From assembly GCA_900553675.1 (NCBI GenBank), contig USEH01000101.1, positions 1 to 7,831 on the forward strand: 7,831 nt of DNA, read 5' to 3'. Under the pieces are notes generated by a model, which was not told the origin of the DNA, searched no databases, and saw only the letters and a list, made by a program, of their open reading frames with translations. The stretch is from an uncultured Ruminococcus sp. Its GTDB lineage: Bacteria > Bacillota > Clostridia > Oscillospirales > Ruminococcaceae. Positions within the stretch are counted from its first letter, which is position 1. Each line of letters begins with the position of its first letter. This document shows positions 1 to 6,204 of the stretch, in pieces. A program made the position numbers and the translations under genes.

Positions 1-1
1 A

Positions 2-817
2 AAGATCGTCGTAGAATGTGACAAAGACGGCGAACTGGCTTCGAGCGAGCAGCTTGTCGAGCGCGTGGAGGAGTACATAACCAAGGTTGTCACCCGCTAT
101 AAGGGCGATATCGACTACTGGGACGTATGCAACGAGGTTCTGAACGCCGACAGCATCCGCACCAAGAACGACGCTAATTCCTACTGGGCTGAAATCGTGG
201 GAGATCTCGACGGCAACGGATATCTTGACGATTACGTTGAGATAGCCTTTAATGCAGCGCGCGCTGCCGACGAAGACGCAGTTTTGATGATCAACGACTT
301 CAACCTTGAGTGGCAAGACACTAAGGTTCAGGCTATGTACGACATGGTTGAGCGTATGCTTCGCAAGGGCGTTCGTATCGACGGCGTTGGCTTCCAGTCG
401 CATATTGCCGTGGATACGAACATTGAAACCTACCGCAAGGAGCTTGAAAAGATAGCCTCGCTTGCCGATATCTACGACGAGTGCTTTCCCGAACACAAGG
501 GCGAGTTCAGAATCCAGATTACCGAGCTGGATATGAATATGTACGTAGGAGCATACCGCGATAAGCACTTTGTAAAGTGGACCGACGAGGACAAGGCACG
601 CAATGCAAAGCAGTATGCCGACCTTATGAGCATGTTCTTAGAGTTCGCCGACAGGGGTGTTTTAGACGCTGTAGTCTTCTGGACTCCCGACGACGGTCAC
701 TCCTGGCTTAACGACAACAAAAATGGTATGCCCTCGCTCTACAAAGACGATATGGCTTTAAAGGAAGCCTACTTCGCGTTTGTAGAAACCTCATTCAACG
801 AAAAGAAGGAGAATTGA
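2..817 (+). CDS. GH10 endo-1,4-beta-xylanase, 5'-truncated by window edge
   Basis: This is the C-terminal 271 residues of a glycoside hydrolase family 10 xylanase, which cleaves beta-1,4 bonds in xylan with retention of configuration. The reading frame is open from base 2 (first codons K-I-V-V-E-C), so the GTG at 65 is internal and not the start. The acid/base Glu lies in WDVCNEV (codon 134-136) and the nucleophile Glu in QITELDMN (codon 524-526). The barrel motifs GFQSH and a late FW...HSWLN are also present. An acidic segment GDLDGNGYLDD interrupts the usual IGEDY-type loop between them. The protein ends shortly after the barrel, with no carbohydrate-binding or dockerin domain at this end. 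Any signal peptide or N-terminal module lies outside the window. It is a close paralogue of the next gene, 7 bases downstream, and its last codons contain that gene's ribosome binding site, so the two are probably cotranscribed. Xylanase activity is inferred from family; other beta-glycan substrates are possible. Confidence 0.93.
   Translation, partial: KIVVECDKDGELASSEQLVERVEEYITKVVTRYKGDIDYWDVCNEVLNADSIRTKNDANSYWAEIVGDLDGNGYLDDYVEIAFNAARAADEDAVLMINDFNLEWQDTKVQAMYDMVERMLRKGVRIDGVGFQSHIAVDTNIETYRKELEKIASLADIYDECFPEHKGEFRIQITELDMNMYVGAYRDKHFVKWTDEDKARNAKQYADLMSMFLEFADRGVLDAVVFWTPDDGHSWLNDNKNGMPSLYKDDMALKEAYFAFVETSFNEKKEN
806..811 (+). promoter_or_regulatory. Ribosome binding site AAGGAG of second GH10 gene
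   Basis: AAGGAG sits inside the last codons of the upstream xylanase gene, 13 bases before the ATG at 825. The spacing is somewhat long. Its position inside the preceding gene suggests the two are translated from one message. Confidence 0.6.
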
Positions 818-824
818 TTTAGTC

Positions 825-2138
825 ATGAAAAGACTGCTGTCACGCGTTACCGCGCTTTCTTTAGCCGCTTGTATGCTGCTTAGCCTTAGCTCCTGCGGTG
901 AAAAGAAGCCCGATTACCCCACCAAGGCGGAGCTTACCGCCGACACCCTCACCTATTCCCAAGAAGAGCTTGAAGCTTTAAAGTCGGGCGAGCATTACGT
1001 TGCAGACGCCGACGTTCCCGCGCTTTACAAGTACTTTGAGGGCAGGGTGAAGATAGGCGTTGCCTTTACCACAAGGCAGATTCACGAGATTGTCGACCCC
1101 ACCGAGCTGTCCATTCGGGACGGCATAATCAAGCACTACAACATGTATACACTGGGCAACGAGTTTAAGCCCGACCATATGAACCCCTCTGAGGGCGTAT
1201 ATAACTTCACCGACGCCGACGAGTTTGTGGAGTTCGCCGAAGCCGCCGGGGCTGACGTGCGCGGTCACACCCTTGTATGGCACTCTCAGGTGCCGCAGTG
1301 GTGGTTCAAGGCAGACCCTGCCGACACAAGGACTCTTGAAGAGTGCAGGGAAGCAGGTTCTTTATGCTCAAGCGAGGTTCTGCAGGAAAGAATCACAAAG
1401 TATATAACCGATGTCGTCACCAGATACAAGGATACCGTGGACGTATGGGACGTATGCAACGAGGTTTTGAACGCAACCGAAATAAGAAATATTAACGACG
1501 ATTCCTACTGGGCGGAAATTATGGGAGATGTTGATGGCAACGGCTTCAAAGACGATTACGTTGAAATAGCCTTCAACGCCGCCAGAGCCGCCGACGAAGA
1601 CGCTGTTCTTATGATAAATGACTTCAACATGGAGTGGCAGGACAGCAAAACTCAGGCTATGTATGACATGGTTGAACGTATGCTGCGCAAGGGAGTAAGA
1701 ATCGACGGCGTTGGCTTCCAGTCGCATATAGGTCTCGACTGCAACGTTGAGAAGTACAGGCAGAATATTGAAAAGATAGCCTCGCTCGCCACGATTTACG
1801 ACGAGTGCTTCCCCGAACACAAGGGCAATTTCAGAGTTCAGATAACCGAGCTTGATATGAATATGTTCGTCGGTGCTAATTCCGACGGTGCGTTTATGAA
1901 GTGGACCGAGGAAGACTTTGCAAAGCAAGCCGAGAAGTATCGTCAGCTGATGGATATGTTCATGGACTTTGTGGACGAGGGCGTTATCGACGCAATTGTC
2001 TTCTGGGGAACCGACGACGAGAACTCCTGGCTGAACACCACCCCAAAGCTGAGAAGAAACGCTTCGCTGCTGTTTGACAGAGATCTGTCGCTTAAGCCTG
2101 CGTATTTCGCGGTTGCGGAAGCTTCGTTCAGAAAGTGA
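825..2138 (+). CDS. GH10 endo-1,4-beta-xylanase, lipoprotein
   Basis: Complete 437-residue GH10 xylanase. Residues 1-23 form a lipoprotein signal peptide (MKRLLSR, then a hydrophobic stretch) ending in the lipobox LSSC with Cys24, so the mature enzyme is probably tethered to the outer face of the membrane. Residues 25-70 are a polar linker, and the catalytic barrel runs from about 71 to the end. Family motifs are NEFKPDHM (112-119), GHTLVWHSQ (147-155), CNEV with acid/base Glu213, GFQSH (297-301), ITELDMN with nucleophile Glu342, FWG (393-395) and SWL (401-403). No expected catalytic residue is missing. An acidic loop GDVDGNGFKDD (234-244) looks like a calcium loop. Length is normal for a single-domain GH10; no carbohydrate-binding module or dockerin is present, arguing against cellulosome attachment. 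It shares 57 of 60 residues with the upstream paralogue over 243-302, and diverges near the C terminus. A strong hairpin terminator follows the TGA. Confidence 0.95.
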   Translation: MKRLLSRVTALSLAACMLLSLSSCGEKKPDYPTKAELTADTLTYSQEELEALKSGEHYVADADVPALYKYFEGRVKIGVAFTTRQIHEIVDPTELSIRDGIIKHYNMYTLGNEFKPDHMNPSEGVYNFTDADEFVEFAEAAGADVRGHTLVWHSQVPQWWFKADPADTRTLEECREAGSLCSSEVLQERITKYITDVVTRYKDTVDVWDVCNEVLNATEIRNINDDSYWAEIMGDVDGNGFKDDYVEIAFNAARAADEDAVLMINDFNMEWQDSKTQAMYDMVERMLRKGVRIDGVGFQSHIGLDCNVEKYRQNIEKIASLATIYDECFPEHKGNFRVQITELDMNMFVGANSDGAFMKWTEEDFAKQAEKYRQLMDMFMDFVDEGVIDAIVFWGTDDENSWLNTTPKLRRNASLLFDRDLSLKPAYFAVAEASFRK

Positions 2139-2236
2139 TAAGCGTTTTATCCGGCGATTAAACGCGCGCGCAGATGATTTAAAGCTGCGGCTTAGCCGAG
2201 TTAGATTTTATTGGAAAGCAGATTGGAGATTGCTTA

Positions 2237-2272
2237 GCCGTCCGGAATTTCGGTTCCGGACGGCGAGCTTTT
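2237..2272 (+). terminator. Rho-independent terminator after xylanase pair
   Basis: A perfect 11-bp stem (GCCGTCCGGAA at 2237-2247 with TTCCGGACGGC at 2254-2264) encloses a 6-base loop, followed by GAGCTTTT. The T-run is short, but the stem is long and GC-rich. It lies about 100 bases after the xylanase stop. The interval 2139-2236 shows no convincing gene or promoter. Confidence 0.75.
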
Positions 2273-2288
2273 AACGGACTATTGCTAT

Positions 2289-2293
2289 AGGAG
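2289..2293 (+). promoter_or_regulatory. Ribosome binding site AGGAG that sets the orphan gene start at 2303
   Basis: AGGAG directly abuts an in-frame ATG at 2294, leaving no spacer, so that ATG cannot be used efficiently with this site. The next in-frame ATG at 2303 is 9 bases away, a normal distance, and is therefore the preferred start. Confidence 0.65.
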
Positions 2294-2302
2294 ATGAGAC
2301 AT

Positions 2303-3217
2303 ATGAAGGCTGTTGTCAGCGAGTGGGTAGAGCTTGCTCAGGTGCTGCTGTACTTGTCGGACAGGCAGGAAAAGGTGGTACAGCATTTAGGTAATAAAGC
2401 CTATGCTGGGGCTATAACGGAGTTTTTCCTCCCGTATAAAAATCACAAAGCGGTGGCTATAACGCAAAAGCTTATTGACGAAAACAATTTCATTCACACA
2501 AAGCCGCTGCGGGCTATACTGTCGCTGGAGCAGATTCTGACGGATAAAGGGCACAGTCTTAACGAATGGGCAGCGAGTGTGAAGGATTTTATTGACGATG
2601 CGCATTTTCACACCTTTTATCTCAACCAATCGGGCTATTACAGCTGGATACTGGAGAATCTGAAGCAGTGCGATTTTGACGTATGGATCGCCTACGTAGA
2701 GCAGTATTTCAGACAAAAGCCTGACGCTTTTTCGCTGATCATCTGCCCCATAGCGGGAAATTATGGCTTTAACCTCGGCAATACATCCTATACAGTCAGG
2801 TGTATGCCATATTACGACGAAAATCAGAATCCCAAGTGGCAATTTGACTTTTTTGCGAAGGGTATCGCGCATGAATATGCGCACTGCTTTGTAAATCCCA
2901 CTGTTGAATCGCACAAGAGCATATTAAAGGATTCAGGCGAATTTTTTGAAAGTCACAAGAATATGCCGAAAGCCTACAACCTGGATTACGCCGTTATGAA
3001 CGAGTACTGGGTGAGAGCGTTTGCAATACGTTTTATGGAGCAGAATCAGCGCATATTCCCCGATTTTGACATTGAAGCAGAGTACTGCCGCCAAAGAGAA
3101 GCCTTTATCTATATCGACAGGTTCGTTGAGCTGCTGAAAGAATTTGAACAGTCGGGATTGTGCTTTGAGGAGTTTTATATTAACGCCGTAAAGCGATTAT
3201 TTGATGATAACGATTGA
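2303..3217 (+). CDS. Putative zinc metallopeptidase-like protein (HEYAH motif; DUF4932-like)
   Basis: The 304-residue product is not firmly recognised. Its clearest signal is GIAHEYAHCFVNP, with His190, Glu191 and His194 forming an HExxH zinc-peptidase motif (codons 2870-2884). Forty residues later comes MNEYWVRAFAIRF, whose Glu234 (codon 3002-3004) could be the third zinc ligand, as in gluzincins. HExxH followed by FVNP resembles, from memory, the DUF4932 family of putative metallopeptidases; this is a likeness, not a search result. There is no signal peptide or membrane segment at the N terminus (MKAVVSEWVELAQ), so it appears cytoplasmic. The N-terminal half is helical-looking and aromatic-rich with no motif I know. 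It stands alone between two similar hairpin terminators. Only 38 bases separate the upstream terminator from the start codon, so its promoter is unclear; read-through from the xylanases is possible. Function and substrate are unknown. Confidence 0.85.
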   Translation: MKAVVSEWVELAQVLLYLSDRQEKVVQHLGNKAYAGAITEFFLPYKNHKAVAITQKLIDENNFIHTKPLRAILSLEQILTDKGHSLNEWAASVKDFIDDAHFHTFYLNQSGYYSWILENLKQCDFDVWIAYVEQYFRQKPDAFSLIICPIAGNYGFNLGNTSYTVRCMPYYDENQNPKWQFDFFAKGIAHEYAHCFVNPTVESHKSILKDSGEFFESHKNMPKAYNLDYAVMNEYWVRAFAIRFMEQNQRIFPDFDIEAEYCRQREAFIYIDRFVELLKEFEQSGLCFEEFYINAVKRLFDDND

Positions 3218-3223
3218 TACTTC

Positions 3224-3260
3224 TGCCGTTCGGGACGATTGTTCCGGGCGGCAAAGCTTT
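3224..3260 (+). terminator. Probable terminator after orphan gene
   Basis: A 12-bp stem including three G-U pairs (TGCCGTTCGGGA at 3224-3235 with TTCCGGGCGGCA at 3242-3253) starts 7 bases after the TGA. It is followed by AAGCTTTG, a poor T-run. The same stem size and a similar 3' arm occur in the hairpin at 2237-2264. It separates the orphan gene from the lysine promoter. Confidence 0.6.
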
Positions 3261-3327
3261 GTCCGGTGCAAAAATCCCTGCCGCCAAACGCTTTATTTGT
3301 GCAAATATACAATGTTGAAAACATATA

Positions 3328-3356
3328 TTGACATCCGAAAAAATACGTATTATAAT
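3328..3356 (+). promoter_or_regulatory. Consensus sigma-A promoter of the dap operon
   Basis: The -35 box TTGACA (3328-3333) and -10 box TATAAT (3351-3356) both match consensus exactly, with a 17-base spacer. Transcription would start near 3362-3364, just before the first helix of the riboswitch. An AT-rich inverted repeat, ATGTT-GAA-AACAT (3312-3324), lies immediately upstream and could be an UP-type element or operator. Confidence 0.93.
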
Positions 3357-3365
3357 GTTACCAAC

Positions 3366-3529
3366 TGATAGAGGCGCAGCATATCAAAAGTAAGCAACAT
3401 CTATAACGCCAGCCAAGGCGGGGTGTGCCGAAAGGGGTAGCTGCCGAGGACGCTTAAAGGCAAAGAAGTGGTCCGGCGGTGCGGTCAATATCCGCAGTGC
3501 TGTCGCACGTTGGGTGCGGAGAGCTATCG
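3366..3529 (+). promoter_or_regulatory. Lysine riboswitch (L box) aptamer
   Basis: The RNA binds L-lysine and controls the downstream dapA-lysA genes. The L-box signature is readable: GATAGAGGCGC at the 5' side, AAGTA soon after, then GCCGAAAGGGG and CTGCCGAGG in the middle, and CTGTCGCAC with GGAGAGCTATC at the 3' end, closely like the Bacillus subtilis lysC leader as I recall it. Helices that can be drawn are P1 (3366-3371 with 3524-3529), P2 base GGCG/CGCC (3373-3376 with 3407-3410), an arm GGAC/GTCC (3448-3451 with 3471-3474), TGCGG/CCGCA (3480-3484 with 3492-3496) and CGCAC/GTGCG (3504-3508 with 3514-3518). Position between a consensus promoter and dapA supports the call independently. 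Confidence 0.95.
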
Positions 3530-3610
3530 AAGAATTTTGTATTCTCATGCTGAGCGTTTCGCATAAGATCGAAACATACCAAGGCGTGCTGATATATCTT
3601 TCTTGGGTAG
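3524..3610 (+). promoter_or_regulatory. Antiterminator of the lysine riboswitch
   Basis: The 3' strand of P1 and the bases after it (3524-3534, CTATCGAAGAA) can pair with 3600-3610 (TTCTTGGGTAG) over 11 positions, with one G-G mismatch and one wobble. The second strand contains the first bases of the terminator stem. This helix therefore excludes both P1 and the terminator, as expected for a low-lysine ON state. A local hairpin GTTTCG/CGAAAC (3556-3561 with 3570-3575) sits in the loop. Confidence 0.75.
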
Positions 3611-3636
3611 TTGCCTTTATGGGTAACTGCTTTTTT
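3607..3636 (+). terminator. Riboswitch-controlled intrinsic terminator upstream of dapA
   Basis: GTAGTTGCC (3607-3615) pairs with GGTAACTGC (3622-3630), nine pairs including two wobbles, with a short loop and an immediate six-T run (3631-3636) followed by ATTT. With lysine bound, P1 forms, the antiterminator is lost and this hairpin would stop transcription before dapA. Confidence 0.92.
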
Positions 3637-3663
3637 ATTTGGAAAGGATAGGTAAACTGTAAG

Positions 3664-4548
3664 ATGAAAAACACTGTATTCACAGGCGCGGCGACTGCGC
3701 TTATCACCCCATTCAAAAACGGCGCTATAGACTTTGACTCTTTCGAGAGGATTCTCGAACAGCAGATTGCGGGCGGCATAAGCGCGCTTGTAGTTTCGGG
3801 AACAACCGGCGAGGGCTCCACCCTCACCGACGGCGAGCACAGAGAGCTTATTAAGTTCGCGGTTGAAAAGGTCGCGGGACGTGTGCCGATAATCGCGGGG
3901 ACAGGCTCGAACGACACCGCATACGCAATTGACCTTTCGAGATATGCCTGCTCGGTCGGGGCGGACGCTCTGCTTTTAGTCACACCATATTACAACAAGG
4001 CAACTCAGGAGGGCTTGTATCAGAGCTTTAAGATGATTGCTGATAGCGTGGATAAGCCCTGTATTTTGTACAACGTCCCCTCCCGCACCGGCTGCAACAT
4101 CCTTCCGGCGACTGCGGCAAGGCTGGCGGACGTTGATAACATCGTTGGCATAAAGGAAGCCAGCGGGGACATCTCCCAGATTGCCGAGCTTGCACGCGTC
4201 TGCGGGGATAAGCTCGACATCTACTCGGGCAACGACAATCAGATCGTTCCTATTCTTTCGCTGGGCGGCAAGGGCGTAATTTCGGTGCTTTCAAACGTCC
4301 TTCCGGAAAAGACAAATGAGATATGCACACGCTTCTTTGAAGGAGACGTTAAGGGCGCGCTCGAATTGCAGCTGCACTATCTTCCCCTTATAGACGCGCT
4401 TTTCAGCGAGGTCAACCCGATTCCGATAAAGGCTGCGATGTCTGCTATGGGACTGGGCGAAAATTCGCTCCGCCTGCCACTGACTCCTATGAGCGAAGGC
4501 AAGGCAGCGCATCTATATGAACTCATGAAGAGCGAGGGGCTGATCTGA
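3664..4548 (+). CDS. dapA: 4-hydroxy-tetrahydrodipicolinate synthase
   Basis: DapA condenses pyruvate with L-aspartate-4-semialdehyde, the first committed step to diaminopimelate and lysine, in the cytoplasm. The 294-residue protein has normal family length and the class I aldolase TIM barrel. Visible motifs are ALITPF (12-17), SGTTGEGSTL (45-54, pyruvate-carboxylate binding), VTPYYNK (106-112, Tyr110), YNVPSRTG (136-143, catalytic Tyr136 and Arg141), and IGIKEASG (161-168), where Lys164 (codon 4153-4155) forms the Schiff base. Numbering is three higher than in the E. coli enzyme. The ATG at 3664 is preceded by GGAAAGGA at 3641-3648, rather far upstream but just after the riboswitch terminator T-run. 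The gene is first in the operon and is directly controlled by the lysine riboswitch. It ends 2 bases before lysA. Assignment is secure from motifs and context, though the wider family includes sialate and dihydroxy-acid aldolases. Confidence 0.96.
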   Translation: MKNTVFTGAATALITPFKNGAIDFDSFERILEQQIAGGISALVVSGTTGEGSTLTDGEHRELIKFAVEKVAGRVPIIAGTGSNDTAYAIDLSRYACSVGADALLLVTPYYNKATQEGLYQSFKMIADSVDKPCILYNVPSRTGCNILPATAARLADVDNIVGIKEASGDISQIAELARVCGDKLDIYSGNDNQIVPILSLGGKGVISVLSNVLPEKTNEICTRFFEGDVKGALELQLHYLPLIDALFSEVNPIPIKAAMSAMGLGENSLRLPLTPMSEGKAAHLYELMKSEGLI

Positions 4549-4550
4549 AA

Positions 4551-5855
4551 ATGAAGACTATACTAACAGACAACGTGACGGTTCGGGAAGGCGAGCTTTA
4601 CTTCGGCGAACACAGCTGTGTGGCTCTTGCCAAAAAATACTCCACTCCCCTTTACATAATGGACGAGGAGCGCATACGCCGCAACTGCCGCGAGTATGCA
4701 TCCTCTATAAAAGAGGCTTTCGGCGACGGTTCTATGGCTATTTATGCCTCAAAGGCGGCAAGCTTCAAGCGGATTTATGAAATTATCCACGAGGAGGGCT
4801 TGGGCGCGGACGTTGTGTCCGTCGGCGAGATTTACACCGCGCTTAAGGCGGGATTTCCAATGGAAAAAGCCTTCTTCCAGGGCAACAACAAAACGGATGA
4901 AGACATCCGCTTTGCGATAAAGTCGGGCGTGGGCTACTTCGTTTGCGACAACTACGAGGAGGTAGAAGCGATTGATACTATCGCCGGTGAGATGGGCATT
5001 AAGCAGAAGATTCTTCTTCGCCTCACCCCAGGAATTGACCCCCACACCTACGCCGCGGTGGCGACCGGCAAGGTGGATTCAAAGTTCGGCACGGCGATTG
5101 AGACCGGTCAGGCGGAGGAAATTGCGGCGTTCGCGCTCTTGAAAAAGAACATTGAGCTTATGGGCTTCCACTGTCACGTCGGCTCGATGGTGTTCGAGTC
5201 CTCGACATTCGTGCGCAGCGCGGAAATCATGCTGGAATTTATTGCAAGTATCAAAGAAAAATACGGTTACGAGGCAAAAATTCTCGATCTCGGCGGCGGC
5301 TACGGCGTGAGATACGTTGACGGTCAGCCGGATATATCAATCTCGGATAACATAGCGCAAGTTTCAAAATTTATTTCGGAGATGTGCCACAGGCTTGATA
5401 TTGCGCGCCCCGACATTATCTTCGAGCCGGGCAGAAGCATAGTCGCCGACGCCGGCATCACCCTTTACACCGCAGGAACGGTCAAGAAGATAACCGGCTA
5501 CAAGAACTACGTCTCGGTAGACGGCGGCATGACAGATAACCCCAGATACGCGCTGTATCAGTCGCAATACACCGTTGTAACGGCGAACAAGCCGGAGCCT
5601 GCTCAGACTATCAAGTGCGATCTTGTGGGCAGGTGCTGCGAGTCGGGAGACATAATCCAGCCGGAGGTCGACTTCCCTGCCGACATCGCGCGCGGGGATA
5701 TCGTCGCGGTGCTGACGACAGGCGCTTACAATTATTCTATGGCTTCTAATTACAACCGCATTGCGCGTCCGCCGGTGGTTATGGTGGACGGGGAAAGAGA
5801 CTATGTTGCCGTTAAGAGGGAGAGTCTTGAGGATTTGGTTTTGAATGATGTTTGA
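4551..5855 (+). CDS. lysA: Diaminopimelate decarboxylase
   Basis: LysA decarboxylates meso-diaminopimelate to L-lysine, the last step of the pathway, using pyridoxal phosphate in the cytoplasm. The 434-residue protein is a full-length fold-III decarboxylase with an N-terminal TIM barrel and C-terminal beta domain. Lys68 in YASKA (codon 4752-4754) is the cofactor lysine. Further signatures are GLGADVVSVGE (83-93), GFHCHVGS (205-212), the phosphate-binding GGGYG (248-252), EPGR (292-295), and the C-terminal active-site pieces CES (363-365) and GAYNYSMASNYN (391-402). The start lies 2 bases after the dapA stop, and its GAGGGG ribosome binding site (4534-4539) is inside the dapA coding end, which suggests translational coupling. 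It shares the riboswitch control of dapA. A 357-base hairpin-rich gap follows before dapF. Ornithine/arginine decarboxylase relatives are less likely given the neighbours. Confidence 0.96.
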   Translation: MKTILTDNVTVREGELYFGEHSCVALAKKYSTPLYIMDEERIRRNCREYASSIKEAFGDGSMAIYASKAASFKRIYEIIHEEGLGADVVSVGEIYTALKAGFPMEKAFFQGNNKTDEDIRFAIKSGVGYFVCDNYEEVEAIDTIAGEMGIKQKILLRLTPGIDPHTYAAVATGKVDSKFGTAIETGQAEEIAAFALLKKNIELMGFHCHVGSMVFESSTFVRSAEIMLEFIASIKEKYGYEAKILDLGGGYGVRYVDGQPDISISDNIAQVSKFISEMCHRLDIARPDIIFEPGRSIVADAGITLYTAGTVKKITGYKNYVSVDGGMTDNPRYALYQSQYTVVTANKPEPAQTIKCDLVGRCCESGDIIQPEVDFPADIARGDIVAVLTTGAYNYSMASNYNRIARPPVVMVDGERDYVAVKRESLEDLVLNDV

Positions 5856-5924
5856 GGGGCGTTCTCACTTTGGACGTTTAAGTGAAGAGAGAACAGAGAA
5901 AAGAGAAGAGTGAAGAGATAAGGT

Positions 5925-5948
5925 GTCGGCTTCGCCGACGTATCTTTT
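5925..5948 (+). terminator. Possible weak terminator after lysA
   Basis: GTCGGC-TTC-GCCGAC (5925-5939) is a perfect 6-bp triloop hairpin followed by GTATCTTTT. The T-run is short and begins several bases after the stem, so termination would be inefficient. It may simply be one member of the hairpin array in this gap. Confidence 0.3.
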
Positions 5949-6039
5949 GGCGGCTCCGCCGCTCGGCACTCGCTTTGATTTTGTGGTGTGAGGTTTGCGG
6001 GTAGGCGCGCCCGCACTGCTTTGTGGGGACGCGGCGTGT

Positions 6040-6073
6040 GGATGGCTCAGCCATCCGGACGGCGACGCCGTCC
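6040..6073 (+). repeat. Two abutting perfect 7-bp triloop hairpins
   Basis: GGATGGC-TCA-GCCATCC (6040-6056) is immediately followed, with no spacer, by GGACGGC-GAC-GCCGTCC (6057-6073). Stem length, loop length and the GGC-NNN-GCC core are the same, while outer stem bases have changed in matched pairs (AT/AT versus AC/GT), which implies that pairing is maintained. Confidence 0.8.
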
Positions 6074-6198
6074 AGACCTCCGCCCGCAGGTAGTGCGACT
6101 CCCGCAGTAACTGCGATAGAACAACTATCTATATGGGCGCGGCGGTGGGTACCAGCCGACTGATAAGCCCCCACCATCCCGAAAAACAATTTCCTAAG

Positions 6199-6204
6199 AA
6201 GGAG
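6199..6204 (+). promoter_or_regulatory. Ribosome binding site AAGGAG of dapF
   Basis: A perfect AAGGAG lies 8 bases before the ATG at 6213, fixing the dapF start and marking the end of the hairpin-rich gap. Confidence 0.9.

Noticed and set aside
1524..1557. Dockerin domain suggested by DVDGNG
   Set aside because: Only one such loop occurs per protein, it lies inside the barrel, and the paired 22-residue dockerin repeats are absent.
1368..1928. 186-codon open frame on the reverse strand inside the second xylanase
   Set aside because: It lies wholly inside a well-supported GH10 gene, matches no recognisable family, and is what the codon pattern of the forward gene leaves open on the opposite strand.
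2..2138. One xylanase gene split by a frameshift or stop
   Set aside because: Each part has its own acid/base and nucleophile Glu, and the second begins with a full lipoprotein signal. These are two tandem genes, not a broken one.
2074..2274. 66-codon forward open frame running from the xylanase end through the terminator
   Set aside because: It starts inside the xylanase in another frame and reads through the terminator hairpin, with no ribosome binding site.
2387..2914. 175-codon reverse-strand open frame inside the orphan gene
   Set aside because: The forward frame has the HEYAH motif, a well-placed ribosome binding site and a terminator; the reverse one has none of these.
3384..3983. 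199-codon reverse-strand open frame over the riboswitch and dapA start
   Set aside because: It crosses a structured leader, terminator and the dapA coding start, and the translation has no family resemblance.
5925..6115. CRISPR array suggested by repeated short palindromes
   Set aside because: The palindromes differ in sequence, have irregular spacing from 0 to about 80 bases, and there is no constant direct repeat or cas gene.
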